64,000 nt of DNA from UBA4459 sp963776205 (GTDB lineage: Bacteria; Bacteroidota; Bacteroidia; Bacteroidales; F082), in contig CAVZLR010000004.1 in assembly GCA_963776205.1 (NCBI GenBank), positions 372,001 to 436,000 on the forward strand. Reading direction: 5' to 3'. The translations under genes and the position numbers were made by a program. The notes under the pieces are model-generated. The model was not told the origin of the DNA, ran no database searches, and saw only the letters and a program-made list of their open reading frames with translations. This document shows positions 42,906 to 51,304 of the stretch, one piece after another. Within the stretch, counting starts at the first letter, position 1; every line of letters begins with the position of its first letter.

Positions 42906-43908
42906 ATGATGAAAGAAGATTTTAAACAGGATATGGTGTATGGCATCAGGCCGGTTCTTGAAGCCATTGATGCAGGTAAAGAAGTTGAAAAGATTTTGAT
43001 CCAGAAAGGTTTACGTAGTGATAATTTTGCTGAATTAATGAATCAAATAAAGGAAGCCAATATTCCCGTATCAGTTTGTTCCCATTGAGAAACTGCACCG
43101 GGTCACCCGCAAAAACCACCAGGGGGTAGTAGCCTATATTTCACCCATTGTATTTGATAATATTGAACAAATCATACCCACTATTTTTGAACAGGGTAAA
43201 ATTCCCCTGGTGCTGATACTCGACAGGATTACAGATGTCAGGAATTTTGGAGCGATTTTAAGAACGGCAGAAGCTACTGGGGTTCATGCGGTGGTGATAC
43301 CGTCAAAAAGCTCGGCCCAGTTAAATTCCGGAACGATAAAATCATCAGCCGGGGCTATTTTTAAAGTCCCGATTTGCAGAAGTGACAACCTGAAGGATAC
43401 CATTGATTTTTTAACAAATTCCGGTTTAAAGATCGCAGCAGCTACAGAAAAAGCAGAAGATGTATATTATCATGCTGACCTTTCAGGGCCATTGGCATTA
43501 ATCCTCGGCTCGGAAGGGGAAGGTGTTTCAGGTGAATATTTGAAGCGGGCTACCATTCATGTGAAAATACCCATGCTGGGAGAGATTGAATCGCTGAATG
43601 TTTCAGTGGCTGCAGGTGTATTGATGTATGAAATAGTGAGACAAAGTGAAATTAATTCATGGATATGTAAGAAACGTATTCAAAATGATTCAATATACCA
43701 GGTTGATGAAGAAGATGGTTTATGGGGTTTACTTGTTGACAAACGAAATGTGGTGTATGATACTGATGATACCCTATTAAGACACCGAACTGACACCACT
43801 TTTTTTGTAAAGTATTATTATAATAAAATCAGCGGTCATAAAGAGGAATATAAGGAATCTGGAGTGGTTCAGATGGGTGGGTTTGAAAGTACCCCTGATA
43901 AATTATAA
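42906..43908 (+). CDS. rlmB: SpoU-family rRNA 2'-O-methyltransferase (RlmB/TrmH) with C-terminal extension
   Basis: The SPOUT enzyme methylates a ribose in 23S rRNA or tRNA. The N-terminal substrate-binding domain reads MVYGIRPVLEAIDAGKEVEK. The catalytic part has motif 1 DRITDVRNFGAILRTAEA, motif 2 LALILGSEGEG and motif 3 IESLNVSVAAGVLMYE. ATG 42906 is used; an in-frame ATG at 42897 overlaps the rmuC stop. A frame change lies near 43083. The normal family C terminus is reached near 43640, but the frame stays open for about 85 more residues rich in Asp, Tyr and Thr. That extension is unexplained. Confidence 0.85.
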
Positions 43909-44096
43909 CACAAGTTGAATTTATTATTACTCTTTTTTTAAATCTGATAGGCTAAAACGTAACGAATACAGTAAATTACAGGTAGCTCTTAAAACAGCTT
44001 ATTTGCCATATGTATATCTGTTTATTGTGATAGATTTCATATTCGCCAACCAGGGCTTGGTCGAACTCATAAGACCTAGATGAAACAAAATATAAA

Positions 44097-44127
44097 AAAA
44101 ACTCCCACCAATCCGGCAGGAGTTTTT
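44097..44127. terminator. Terminator downstream of rplS
   Basis: A 9-base stem AAAAACTCC/GGAGTTTTT with a 13-base loop is T-flanked on both strands. It serves rplS and possibly the plus-strand rlmB gene. Confidence 0.75.
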
Positions 44128-44148
44128 GTATACTTTTTGAGGAAAGAA

Positions 44149-44502
44149 TTACATTCTTTTCTCTTTGATTCTGGCTTTTTTACCACGAAGTTTTCTGAAG
44201 TAAAAGATACGTGCCCTTCTAACAACACCCACTTTATTTACTACAATCTCTTCAATAAAAGGAGATGCGATCGGGAAAATTCTTTCAACACCCACGTTAC
44301 CGGAAATTTTTCTGACGGTAAATGTTTCTGTAGGGCCACTTCCAACACGCTGTAATACAACGCCCTGGTATTTTTGCTGACGTTCTTTTTCGCCCTCTTT
44401 AATTTTATAAGTAACAGTAATCGTATCCCCAGCTTTAAATTTCGGGAATTCTTTCACTTGTACTGAGTCTTCAACCAGTTGTAATAATTCGTTCTTGCTC
44501 AT
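44149..44502 (-). CDS. rplS: 50S ribosomal protein L19
   Basis: The intact 117-residue protein is L19: FKAGDTITVTYKIKEGEKERQQKYQG, VLQRVGSGPTETFTVRKIS, GVERIFPIASPFIEEI and the basic tail RRARIFYFRKLRGKKARIKE. It sits at the 30S-50S interface. In most bacteria rplS follows trmD directly; here an unrelated secreted-protein gene lies between them. It has its own clear promoter. Confidence 0.97.
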   Translation of the reverse strand: MSKNELLQLVEDSVQVKEFPKFKAGDTITVTYKIKEGEKERQQKYQGVVLQRVGSGPTETFTVRKISGNVGVERIFPIASPFIEEIVVNKVGVVRRARIFYFRKLRGKKARIKEKRM

Positions 44503-44545
44503 CTTCTTATTCTTAAGCTTATCGGTGATTCTTGAAAAATGAGTG

Positions 44546-44575
44546 CAAATATACAGCTATTTATTTAAGTGCAAA
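44546..44575 (-). promoter_or_regulatory. rplS promoter with -33 and -7 elements
   Basis: On the minus strand a TTTG (44575-44572) is followed, after 18 bases, by TATATTTG (44553-44546), matching the Bacteroidota -33/-7 pair. The -7 box is 43 bases before ATG 44502. Confidence 0.7.
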
Positions 44576-44690
44576 TAAAAAGTGGTAAAAAAAGAATTCA
44601 ACACCTGAGGTATTCAAGAATAGTGAATAACAAATAAACAATTCACCCGAAAAGAGAGAATTCTTTATTGTAAATTGAAGTATTTTGGTA

Positions 44691-45298
44691 TTAAAATGCT
44701 TTCTGTTTTAACAAATACTTGGCAAAGTATTTAGCAGCTTTCGCATAGGCTTCACCAACTCTTACTCCCGAATCATAATCACATCCAAAAGGCAGCTCCT
44801 CCGGGCGATTTATCAATGGTAAAAGTGGCCAGAATGGTTTCCGGGTCATCGGTTGCAACAAAATCCACAACCAGGTTGATCAAAGCTGATTTACGTGCAA
44901 CACCCACATTAAAGCCAGGCTCGATAAAAATGGTTTTTACGATCATCTTATAATCTGTGGCTTCCACACTTTCCGTTAAGGTAACGCCTTCACCTAGCCA
45001 TTACATCATTGAATAATTCGATAAATTTGGGTTCGTAATGACCTGTCCGGTCACCATACCAGAGATCAGGCCATGCTTCTCCGGTACCGGGCTCACGTTC
45101 TTCAGCTTCAGCTACTTTTTTCTCAATATACTCTGCTTCCGACATTTTTCCAACGGTCAGATCTTCGTAGATAAACTCAACACCGAGGTCTTTTACGCCT
45201 TTTAAGAAGCCAAGGTCGCCATCAACCAATTTAATTTTTTGTGCTTGCGCTTGGAATGCAAATAAGCCAATTAAAATAAAGAATAAAACTTTTTTCAT
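44691..45298 (-). CDS. Hypothetical secreted protein
   Basis: From ATG 45298 a signal peptide ends FQAQAQ. The mature part begins KIKLVDGDLGFLKGVKDLG, contains VEFIYEDLTVGKMSEAEY, and after a frame change near 45000 continues MIVKTIFIEPGFNVGVARK and LATFTIDKSPGGAAFGCDY. It ends AKAAKYFAKYLLKQ at TAA 44691. Length is about 202 residues. The pattern resembles conserved Bacteroidota periplasmic proteins annotated only as hypothetical; no catalytic motif is seen. Confidence 0.6.
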
Positions 45299-45411
45299 AA
45301 TGAATGATTTTAGGTTAATAAATAAGTGATAATAATTAAAGATGCAAATTACTAATTATTCTAACTGTTAATCAGTATCTATCGATAAAAAATATAAAAT
45401 ATTCGAAGTAC

Positions 45412-46103
45412 TTACACGTCGCTGTCATCCAGCAATTCTGGTTTTCTTTCCAGGGTTCTTTTGAGTGATTGTTCGTATTTCCACTCCTCAATTAGTTTTT
45501 CATTGCCAGAAAGCAGAATTTCAGGCACTTGCCATCCCCTGAAATCACGAGGCCTGGTATAAACCGGTGGAGACACCATATTGTTTTGAAATGAATCGCT
45601 TAAGTGCGGAGGTTTCATCGCCCAGCACACCCGGGATCAACCGGATGATGCTGTCAGCAAAAACAGCTGCGGCTAATTCACCACCTGATAAGACATAATT
45701 TCCGATCGAAATTTCTTTAGTGATAAAATATTCTCTGAATGCGTTCATCGATACCTTTATAATGGCCGCAGAGGATGATCAGGTTGTTCTTTTAAGGAGA
45801 AAGTATTGGCCATTTTCTGATCCAATAGTTCACCATCAGGACTCATGTAAATAATTTCATCGTAAGTCCTTTCGGATGTTAGGCTTTCAATACATTTCAC
45901 AATGGGTTCAATCATCATTACCATTCCTGCGCCGCCCGAAAAAGCATAATCGTCCACTTTTTTATGTTTATCTGTTGGTAAAGTCCCTTAGTTGATGCAG
46001 GTGTATCTCAATAAGTTGCTTTATCTTGTGCACGTTTGATAATAGACTCAGAAAAAGGGCCTTCAAACATTTCAGGGAAAATAGTGATGATATCAATTCG
46101 CAT
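45412..46103 (-). CDS. trmD: tRNA (guanine37-N1)-methyltransferase TrmD
   Basis: TrmD makes m1G37, needed to prevent frameshifting on proline and leucine codons. It starts RIDIITIFPEMFEGPF at ATG 46103. Family motifs are DYAFSGGAGMVMMIEP, LCGHYKGIDER (read across a frame change), SIGNYVLSGGELAA and the C-terminal GWQVPEILLSGN. Frame changes lie near 46010, 45760 and 45600. Length is about 230 residues. It begins 12 bases after a small membrane-protein gene on the same strand. Confidence 0.92.
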
Positions 46104-46114
46104 AATGTGTGTTT

Positions 46115-46429
46115 TTAGTGATTTCTCGAACATCTGATCAAATCCATGAACAGACATGAAGTTATCTTATCACAAATTTTAGCCATATAATTGTGAATAT
46201 AACCACCTAATTTCTGACCCAGAAAAAAAGCTGAGACCATGAAACAGGTAGGAATACCATGAAAAACCGATATTGGTAAACAACCGCAGGCCAATAATAA
46301 AAACAACCGGGATATGTGATCAGCCAGTATCCATTGTAATGAGAATTTTCTCACATGAATGCGCCAGTATCCAAAAGGTAAATTTAACAGCAATACGATA
46401 ATCGACTCATATAACAGTAGGCGCATCAT
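46115..46429 (-). CDS. Hypothetical small membrane protein
   Basis: The intact 104-residue protein has at least three hydrophobic segments: an N-terminal LLLYESIIVLLLNLPFGYW, RLFLLLACGCLPISVF and CFMVSAFFLGQKLGGYIH. A short cytoplasmic tail contains two cysteines. The position directly ahead of trmD suggests co-transcription. I do not recognise a named family. Confidence 0.6.
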   Translation of the reverse strand: MMRLLLYESIIVLLLNLPFGYWRIHVRKFSLQWILADHISRLFLLLACGCLPISVFHGIPTCFMVSAFFLGQKLGGYIHNYMAKICDKITSCLFMDLIRCSRNH

Positions 46430-46558
46430 TTGCTAATTTCCTGTTTATATTGAACAAAGTTCGGTAATTTGTTTCAATTGGCTTCAATGCATTGAGAAAT
46501 TGGCAATTCGGAACTTGACAATTATGTGTCCTATTGTTTAATTTAAGCCTGATTCTAT

Positions 46559-46566
46559 TACTTTTG
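46559..46566 (+). promoter_or_regulatory. -7 element TACTTTTG before the PepSY-like gene
   Basis: An exact TAnnTTTG match, 23 bases before ATG 46590. Confidence 0.5.
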
Positions 46567-46589
46567 GAAAAAATTAACACATCATTTTA

Positions 46590-47084
46590 ATGAAAAGAAT
46601 TATTTTTTTACTTGCACTTAGTATTAATTGTATGTAAACGTTAGTTCGCAAGAAAGAAGGCCTACATGGAAAGTAAAAAAAGCATTTAATAATCAGTATG
46701 AAAATGCTGAAATTATCAACTGGGAATATGAAACTTCGAAGAAACAGGGTTACTTTATGGAAGGCTTTCTTTAAAGAGGATGGAGTGTTAAGGTCAGCCT
46801 GGTATGATCCGAAAGCAAATTGGATACAGACAAAAACAAAGATCAATGAAGATGAATTACCTGAAGCTGTTTTAAAAAGTATTGAAGAAAATTATTATCG
46901 ATATAAAATTGTTATTACAGCTCGTTTTGTAAATCCAGAAACAGAAGGTTATGAAGTGTTTTTAGACAACGAACAGGATGGGTTTAACGTGCAATTTTCA
47001 AAAGAAGGAGATGTTCTAAACCGAACGATCAGATCAAAAGGATACAAACCAATTGATGATGAAGGTAAGGAGATAGAGGACTAA
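46590..47084 (+). CDS. PepSY-like (BLF-type) secreted protein
   Basis: The start MKRIIFLLALSINCM is a signal-like segment. Through frame changes near 46625 and 46770 the protein continues PTWKVKKAFNNQYENAEI, WDYE-like NWEYETSKKQGYF, AWYDPKANWIQTKTKI and ELPEAVLKSIEENY. The pattern of a KVxxAFxxxYPxA opening and an LPxxVxxxIxxxY helix matches PepSY-like putative beta-lactamase-inhibitor-like domains common in Bacteroidota. Length is about 165 residues. Its stop meets the restored end of the convergent acr3 gene. Confidence 0.65.
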
Positions 47085-48141
47085 AATGACTCAGTTCTTA
47101 GTTTGCTATTCGTTATAAAATATTTTTTCTTAAAACGTAATGCTACATTTACCAAGTGCAATAAGTACAGGTACCTCTACAAGTGGCCCGATAACGGCTG
47201 CAAAAGCTTCTCCCGAGTTGATTCCAAATACAGCAATGGCAACTGCAATGGCCAGTTCAAAGTTGTTACTGGCAGCTGTAAAAGCAATAGTGGTTGTTTT
47301 TTCATAACCAGCTCCGATCCGTTTCGCCATAAAAAAGGAAACCAGGAACATAAAGATGAAATAGATTACCAAAGGGATCGCAATGCGTACCACATCCAAT
47401 GGCAATTGCACAATTATTTCGCCTTTCAATGAGAACATTACAAAAATGGTAAACAGCAAGGCAATCAATGTTAGAGGACTGATTTTAGGGATGAATTTAT
47501 CCTGATACCACACCTTGTTTTTCACTTTTATCAGAACAAACCTGGTGATCATGCCGGCAAGGAAAGGAATCCCCAAATAAATGAAAACACTTTTAGCAAT
47601 TTCTGCCATCGTAATATTTACTTCGTATGATTCCATACCAAACCAGCCGGGCATGATCGTAATAAAAACATAGGCATACACAGAGAAAAATAATACCTGG
47701 AAAATGCTATTGAAAGCTACCAAACCGGCTGCATATTCCGTATCACCTTTGGCCAGTTCGTTCCATACAATCACCATAGCAATGCAGCGGGCGAGGCCGA
47801 TCAGGATCAGCCCGGTCATATAATGCGGATAATCGCCCAGGAAAAGAATCGCAAGGAAAAACATCAGCATCGGACCAATAAACCAGTTTTGAAACAAGGA
47901 TAGCAGCAATATTTTCCAATTTCTAAAAACATCGCCCAATTCTTCATATTTTACTTTGGCCAAAGGCGGATACATCATGATGATCAGCCCGATGGCAATG
48001 GGAATATTGGTGGTACCCTGTACTGAATTGATCCCAAAAACCGGAAATATCCGGAAAGAAGTGACCTGTTCCAACACCGATCAGCATGGCGAGGAATATC
48101 CAGAGGGTCAGGTAGCGGTCAAGAAATGAGAGCCTTTTCAT
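47081..48141 (-). CDS. acr3: Arsenite efflux transporter ACR3
   Basis: ACR3 permeases expel arsenite using the proton gradient. The N terminus RLSFLDRYLTLWIFLAMLIG is typical. About ten membrane segments follow, with GLARCIAMVIVWN (the conserved functional cysteine of TM4), AFTAASNNFELAIAVA and EVPVLIAL. A frame change near 48050 splits the N terminus. At the 3' end one frame stops at 47130, but the other reads VNVALRFKKKYF, the normal family tail, ending at 47081. Length is about 353 residues. It is the last gene of the ars operon, 12 bases after arsM. Confidence 0.92.
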
Positions 48142-48152
48142 TAATTTTTCTC

Positions 48153-48960
48153 TTATTTTTTCGCAAAAACTGTCATGCTGAAAATACCAATATCGCTGTT
48201 TCTGTAGTTTTCTAATTCTTCGGCATTTAGATATTTCTCCAGTGTTTCATCCGGAATATGGATTTCCTTCACTTTTGGAACTTTAATTTCGGTAAATCCC
48301 TGCGATTTAATGATTCCTATATAGGCTGTGTTCGCAATGGCACCAGCAACGCATCCTGCATACATTTCCGCTTCCTTCAATAGTTTTTCCGGCAATGTGC
48401 CCGATATCACAATATCTGAAACAGAGAAATGACCACCTGTTTTTAATACACGATGGATTTCAGCGAATGCTTTTTCCTTATTGGGCACCAGGTTCAACAC
48501 ACAATTGCTCACAACTACATCAATTGTTTCATCTTCAATGGGTAATTGATCAATATCCCCTTTTAAAAATTCGACATTTTGATATCCGAGTGTTTGTGCA
48601 TTTTTTCTTTGCTTTTTCCAGCATTTTATCTGCAAAATCAACTCCGATTACTTTGCCCGATTCACCCACAACAGCGCGTGCTACAAAACAATCATTTCCG
48701 GCACCTGAACCCAGGTCGAGCACCGTATCGCCTTTTGAGATTTGTGCAAACTGTGTGGGTAATCCGCATCCCAGTCCCAGGTCTGCATCTTCGCTGTAGC
48801 CTTCTAATTTTTTATAACTCTCACTAAATATGGTATAATCCTTATCCCAGGCAGCAGAATCACCTTTGCAGCAACAGCAGGATTCATCATTGCTTTGGTC
48901 GGCTATCAGATTGTACTTTGATTTAACTATTTCTTTGATATCTTTTTCTTGAATTTTCAT
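48153..48960 (-). CDS. arsM: Arsenite S-adenosylmethionine methyltransferase ArsM
   Basis: ArsM methylates As(III) to volatile or less retained species. The SAM motif is VLDLGSGAGNDCFVAR with VIGVDFADKML. The protein has the cysteine-rich N-terminal DESCCCCKG, a C in GLGCGLP, VVSNCVLNLVP and AGCVAGAI, cysteines that bind arsenic in this family. One frame change lies near 48610. Length is about 269 residues. The gap to arsC is 4 bases, so co-transcription is very likely. Confidence 0.92.
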
Positions 48961-48964
48961 GGTA

Positions 48965-49402
48965 TTATTTTTTAATATTGTCTTTATAAAATGTATTAAA
49001 ATCTCTTTCTATTTCGTCTCTTATTCTTCTGAATTCATGTAAAATTTCATCTTCCGTTCCTGTGGCTTCAGCCGGATCATCAAATCCGATATGCAATTGT
49101 TTCTTTACTTTGCCCATGAATACAGGACAATTTTCTTTGGCTCCTCCACAAACAGTGATCACATAATCAAAATCCTTATCCAAATAGGCATCCACATGCT
49201 GTGGGTGACCATCACTTATATCTATGTTCAATTCTCCCATTACCTGTATGGCTTTTGGATGTACTTCCGTTGATGGAGACGTGCCTGCCGAATACACCTC
49301 TAAGTCGCTATCAAAAGACTTCAGAAAGCCTTCGGCCATTTGGCTGCGACAGGAATTTCCGGTGCATAATATGAGTATTTTTATTTTGTTTTTTAAGGAC
49401 AT
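48965..49402 (-). CDS. arsC: Arsenate reductase, thioredoxin-coupled (LMW-PTPase fold)
   Basis: ArsC reduces arsenate to arsenite for export. The intact 145-residue protein shows the P-loop ILCTGNSCRSQMAEG with the catalytic CX5R, and the redox pair VCGGAKENCPVF expected for thioredoxin-linked reductases. The catalytic acid motif HIGFDDPAEATG follows. The end is Lys-rich. It lies between arsG and arsM, oriented with the operon. Confidence 0.94.
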   Translation of the reverse strand: MSLKNKIKILILCTGNSCRSQMAEGFLKSFDSDLEVYSAGTSPSTEVHPKAIQVMGELNIDISDGHPQHVDAYLDKDFDYVITVCGGAKENCPVFMGKVKKQLHIGFDDPAEATGTEDEILHEFRRIRDEIERDFNTFYKDNIKK

Positions 49403-49437
49403 TTCTTTTTTTGGATTTGCTAATTACATATTGTTAA

Positions 49438-50136
49438 CTATAAGTAAATGATATAGATGTAATAAATTCCTACGGCAATAAATAATAGTGCTACAATTTT
49501 TCTAAACCATTTTTCAAACAACTTTACTTTATTATACGTTTTGCTTACCCCCGATACCGCATAAGCGAGGAGCCAGGCAAATAGAATGACCGGAATACCT
49601 GTTGCCAGTGCAAAAATAACTGCCAGCAAAGCACCTTCTGTTGCACTGATGGTTAAGGGAATCAGTATGCCGAAATATAAAACACCGCTGTAAGGGCAGA
49701 AAGCCAATGCAAAAACAACACCCAGCAGAAAAACATCCCAATAATTACCGAAGCCCTTTTTGCCCATTTTTTCAGTCATTCGTGAAAATCCCGGAAAATT
49801 GATTTTAAAAACATTGAGCATAAAAAGGCCAATAATGATCATCAGCGGGCCGATGAATTTTTCGCCATATATCTGGAAAAAACTTTTTATAGCGAACTGA
49901 TCCGCACTATAGATCAGTATTACAGCTAAAATTGTGTATGAAAATACCCTCCCGAGTGTATAAACTATTCCGTTTATAAATACACGATGCTTGTTTTCCA
50001 GATTCTTGCCGATATAACCAACTGCCGTAATATTTGTGGCCAACGGGCAAGGACTGATGGCAGTCATCAATCCCAGGATCAAAGCCGTCAATAACGGAAA
50101 GGAGGAGTTATCCAATAAATTAGTGAGAAATTCCAC
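49438..50136 (-). CDS. arsG: ArsG-family organoarsenical efflux permease (CcdA-like)
   Basis: The intact 232-residue protein has six hydrophobic segments and the two DsbD/CcdA-like half-sites TAISPCPLATN and LAFCPYSGVLYF, each with a single conserved Cys-Pro. In family nomenclature this matches the ArsG aromatic-arsenical efflux permease group found with ArsE/ArsF. The neighbour arsF ends 6 bases upstream, consistent with one functional unit. A plain disulfide-transfer CcdA is the alternative; the ars setting and small size favour ArsG. Confidence 0.8.
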   Translation of the reverse strand: MEFLTNLLDNSSFPLLTALILGLMTAISPCPLATNITAVGYIGKNLENKHRVFINGIVYTLGRVFSYTILAVILIYSADQFAIKSFFQIYGEKFIGPLMIIIGLFMLNVFKINFPGFSRMTEKMGKKGFGNYWDVFLLGVVFALAFCPYSGVLYFGILIPLTISATEGALLAVIFALATGIPVILFAWLLAYAVSGVSKTYNKVKLFEKWFRKIVALLFIAVGIYYIYIIYL

Positions 50137-50142
50137 GACGTT

Positions 50143-50568
50143 TTAAATGTCTCCGATGAATTGCTTGATTTTCTTTTTTAACTTGTCAGGATTGGACCGT
50201 GCATACATGAACGCATCGTTTGTGAGGTCCTTTTTTTCGCCATCTTTTATGAACAGCAATGTTTGACCTGAAATTTCCAATTCTTTGGCAAGAGATTCAT
50301 TTTCATCCTCCTCAATATTCAATGATTGAAAGATGATCTCACCATTTTTCATTTCTTCAGGATAGGTTTCTTCAAGAGTTTCTTTGGTAACCGATTCAAC
50401 GGACTGGCAAGTGGCACACCTGCGTGTATTGTGAAAATAATAGACTTCTACCTTTGTTGTCGCAATGCTTTGTTCCTCGTTTACAGATGTATTTTGTGCC
50501 TGAATATTTGCTGAACCCATCAGCAGCACACAGATGAATAAATAATAATAGTTTTTCATTGATTTCAT
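50143..50568 (-). CDS. arsF: ArsF-family thioredoxin-like protein
   Basis: The intact 141-residue protein has a signal peptide ending IQAQN and a thioredoxin-like mature domain. VEVYYFHNTRRCATCQSVE contains the CxxC redox site (about residue 55), and GQTLLFIKDGEKKDL is the cis-loop region. It matches the family annotated as nitrophenyl-compound nitroreductase subunit ArsF. A periplasmic place is inferred from the signal peptide. It starts one base after the upstream small thioredoxin, so the two are coupled. Confidence 0.8.
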   Translation of the reverse strand: MKSMKNYYYLFICVLLMGSANIQAQNTSVNEEQSIATTKVEVYYFHNTRRCATCQSVESVTKETLEETYPEEMKNGEIIFQSLNIEEDENESLAKELEISGQTLLFIKDGEKKDLTNDAFMYARSNPDKLKKKIKQFIGDI

Positions 50569-50802
50569 TTATTGAGTTAATAATTCTTTTAATTCTTTGG
50601 AAGTAGGGACGCGGCCACTTAAAACAACTTTATCGTCAATTACCAGCCCGGGGGTGCGCATTACACCATATTCCATGATCTTCATGATGTCTTCTTCTTT
50701 AGTTACAGTGGCATCAATCCCCAATTCATTAACTGTATCTTTGATTGCTTTTTCCAGGGCTTTGCATGTTGGGCAACCGGTTCCTAATACTTTAATTTCC
50801 AT
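50569..50802 (-). CDS. Small thioredoxin-fold redox protein (CxxC)
   Basis: The intact 77-residue protein is of the small-disulfide thioredoxin family: EIKVLGTGCPTCKALEKAI has the CPTC active site (residues 10-13), and VMRTPGLVIDDKVVLSGR has the cis-proline. No signal peptide is seen, so it is cytoplasmic. It is the first gene after arsR, behind its own operator-like site, and may supply electrons to ArsC or ArsF-linked chemistry. Confidence 0.85.
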   Translation of the reverse strand: MEIKVLGTGCPTCKALEKAIKDTVNELGIDATVTKEEDIMKIMEYGVMRTPGLVIDDKVVLSGRVPTSKELKELLTQ

Positions 50803-50825
50803 AATTGTTAATTTATTTATTTCGT

Positions 50826-50845
50826 TGTTCGCAAAAATACGAACA
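50826..50845. promoter_or_regulatory. Operator-like inverted repeat and -7 box between arsR and the ars thioredoxin gene
   Basis: TGTTCG (50826-50831), an 8-base spacer and CGAACA (50840-50845) form a perfect 6-base inverted repeat. The spacer read on the minus strand is TATTTTTG, an exact -7 match. It shares TTCG-N8-CGAACA with the site at 51170. Confidence 0.65.
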
Positions 50846-50864
50846 AATATTCAGAAAAAAAATG

Positions 50865-51165
50865 TTATTCTCCAAGAAATTTTTTGTAAAAATTACGAGC
50901 TTCTTCCCAATTTTCTTTATTTAGGCAATATTTAATTTTTGGTGCTTCAATTTCACCCTGAATCAATCCCGCATCTTTTAATTCTTTTAAATGTTGAGAA
51001 AGCGTGGATTTGGCAATGGGTAAAACTTCACTTAAATCGCCACTATAACAGCAATTTTGATTTGAAAGGGTTGTCAGAATATACATTCTGAACCGGGTGT
51101 CCCATGGCTTTTGCATACCTGGCAAATTTTTTCTGATCTTCTGTAATAATATCTTTATATTTCAT
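50865..51165 (-). CDS. arsR: ArsR-family arsenic-responsive repressor
   Basis: The restored protein starts MKYKDIITEDQKKFARYAKAMG at ATG 51165. After a frame change near 51090 it shows RMYILTTLSNQNCCYSGDL. The Cys-Cys pair ahead of the DNA-binding helices resembles the metal sensor of ArsR proteins. The winged helix-turn-helix reads AKSTLSQHLKELKDAGLI. Length is about 100 residues. It heads the ars operon and should repress it until arsenite binds. Confidence 0.9.
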
Positions 51166-51169
51166 TCAA

Positions 51170-51185
51170 TTCGTTAATTTACGAA
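51170..51185. promoter_or_regulatory. Operator-like inverted repeat upstream of arsR
   Basis: TTCG (51170-51173), eight bases TTAATTTA, then CGAA (51182-51185); the arms extend to TTCGT/ACGAA. It lies between the -7 box and the arsR ATG, a good place for autorepression. Confidence 0.65.
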
Positions 51186-51193
51186 CAAAGATA
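51186..51193 (-). promoter_or_regulatory. -7 element TATCTTTG before arsR
   Basis: A minus-strand TAnnTTTG match, 20 bases before ATG 51165 and directly abutting the operator-like repeat. Confidence 0.55.
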
Positions 51194-51304
51194 TAGATTT
51201 TTGTAATTGCTTGACATCTAGATGTGAAGTAGTAATTAGTAAAATAATTTATATAATCTTATTAATTACTTTTACACCTTTCAAAAAAAATCAATTAACC
51301 CAAG

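Noticed and set aside
44045..44085. tRNA-like segment with GGTCGAACTC resembling a T-arm
   Set aside because: No acceptor stem, anticodon arm or CCA-like end can be folded around it.
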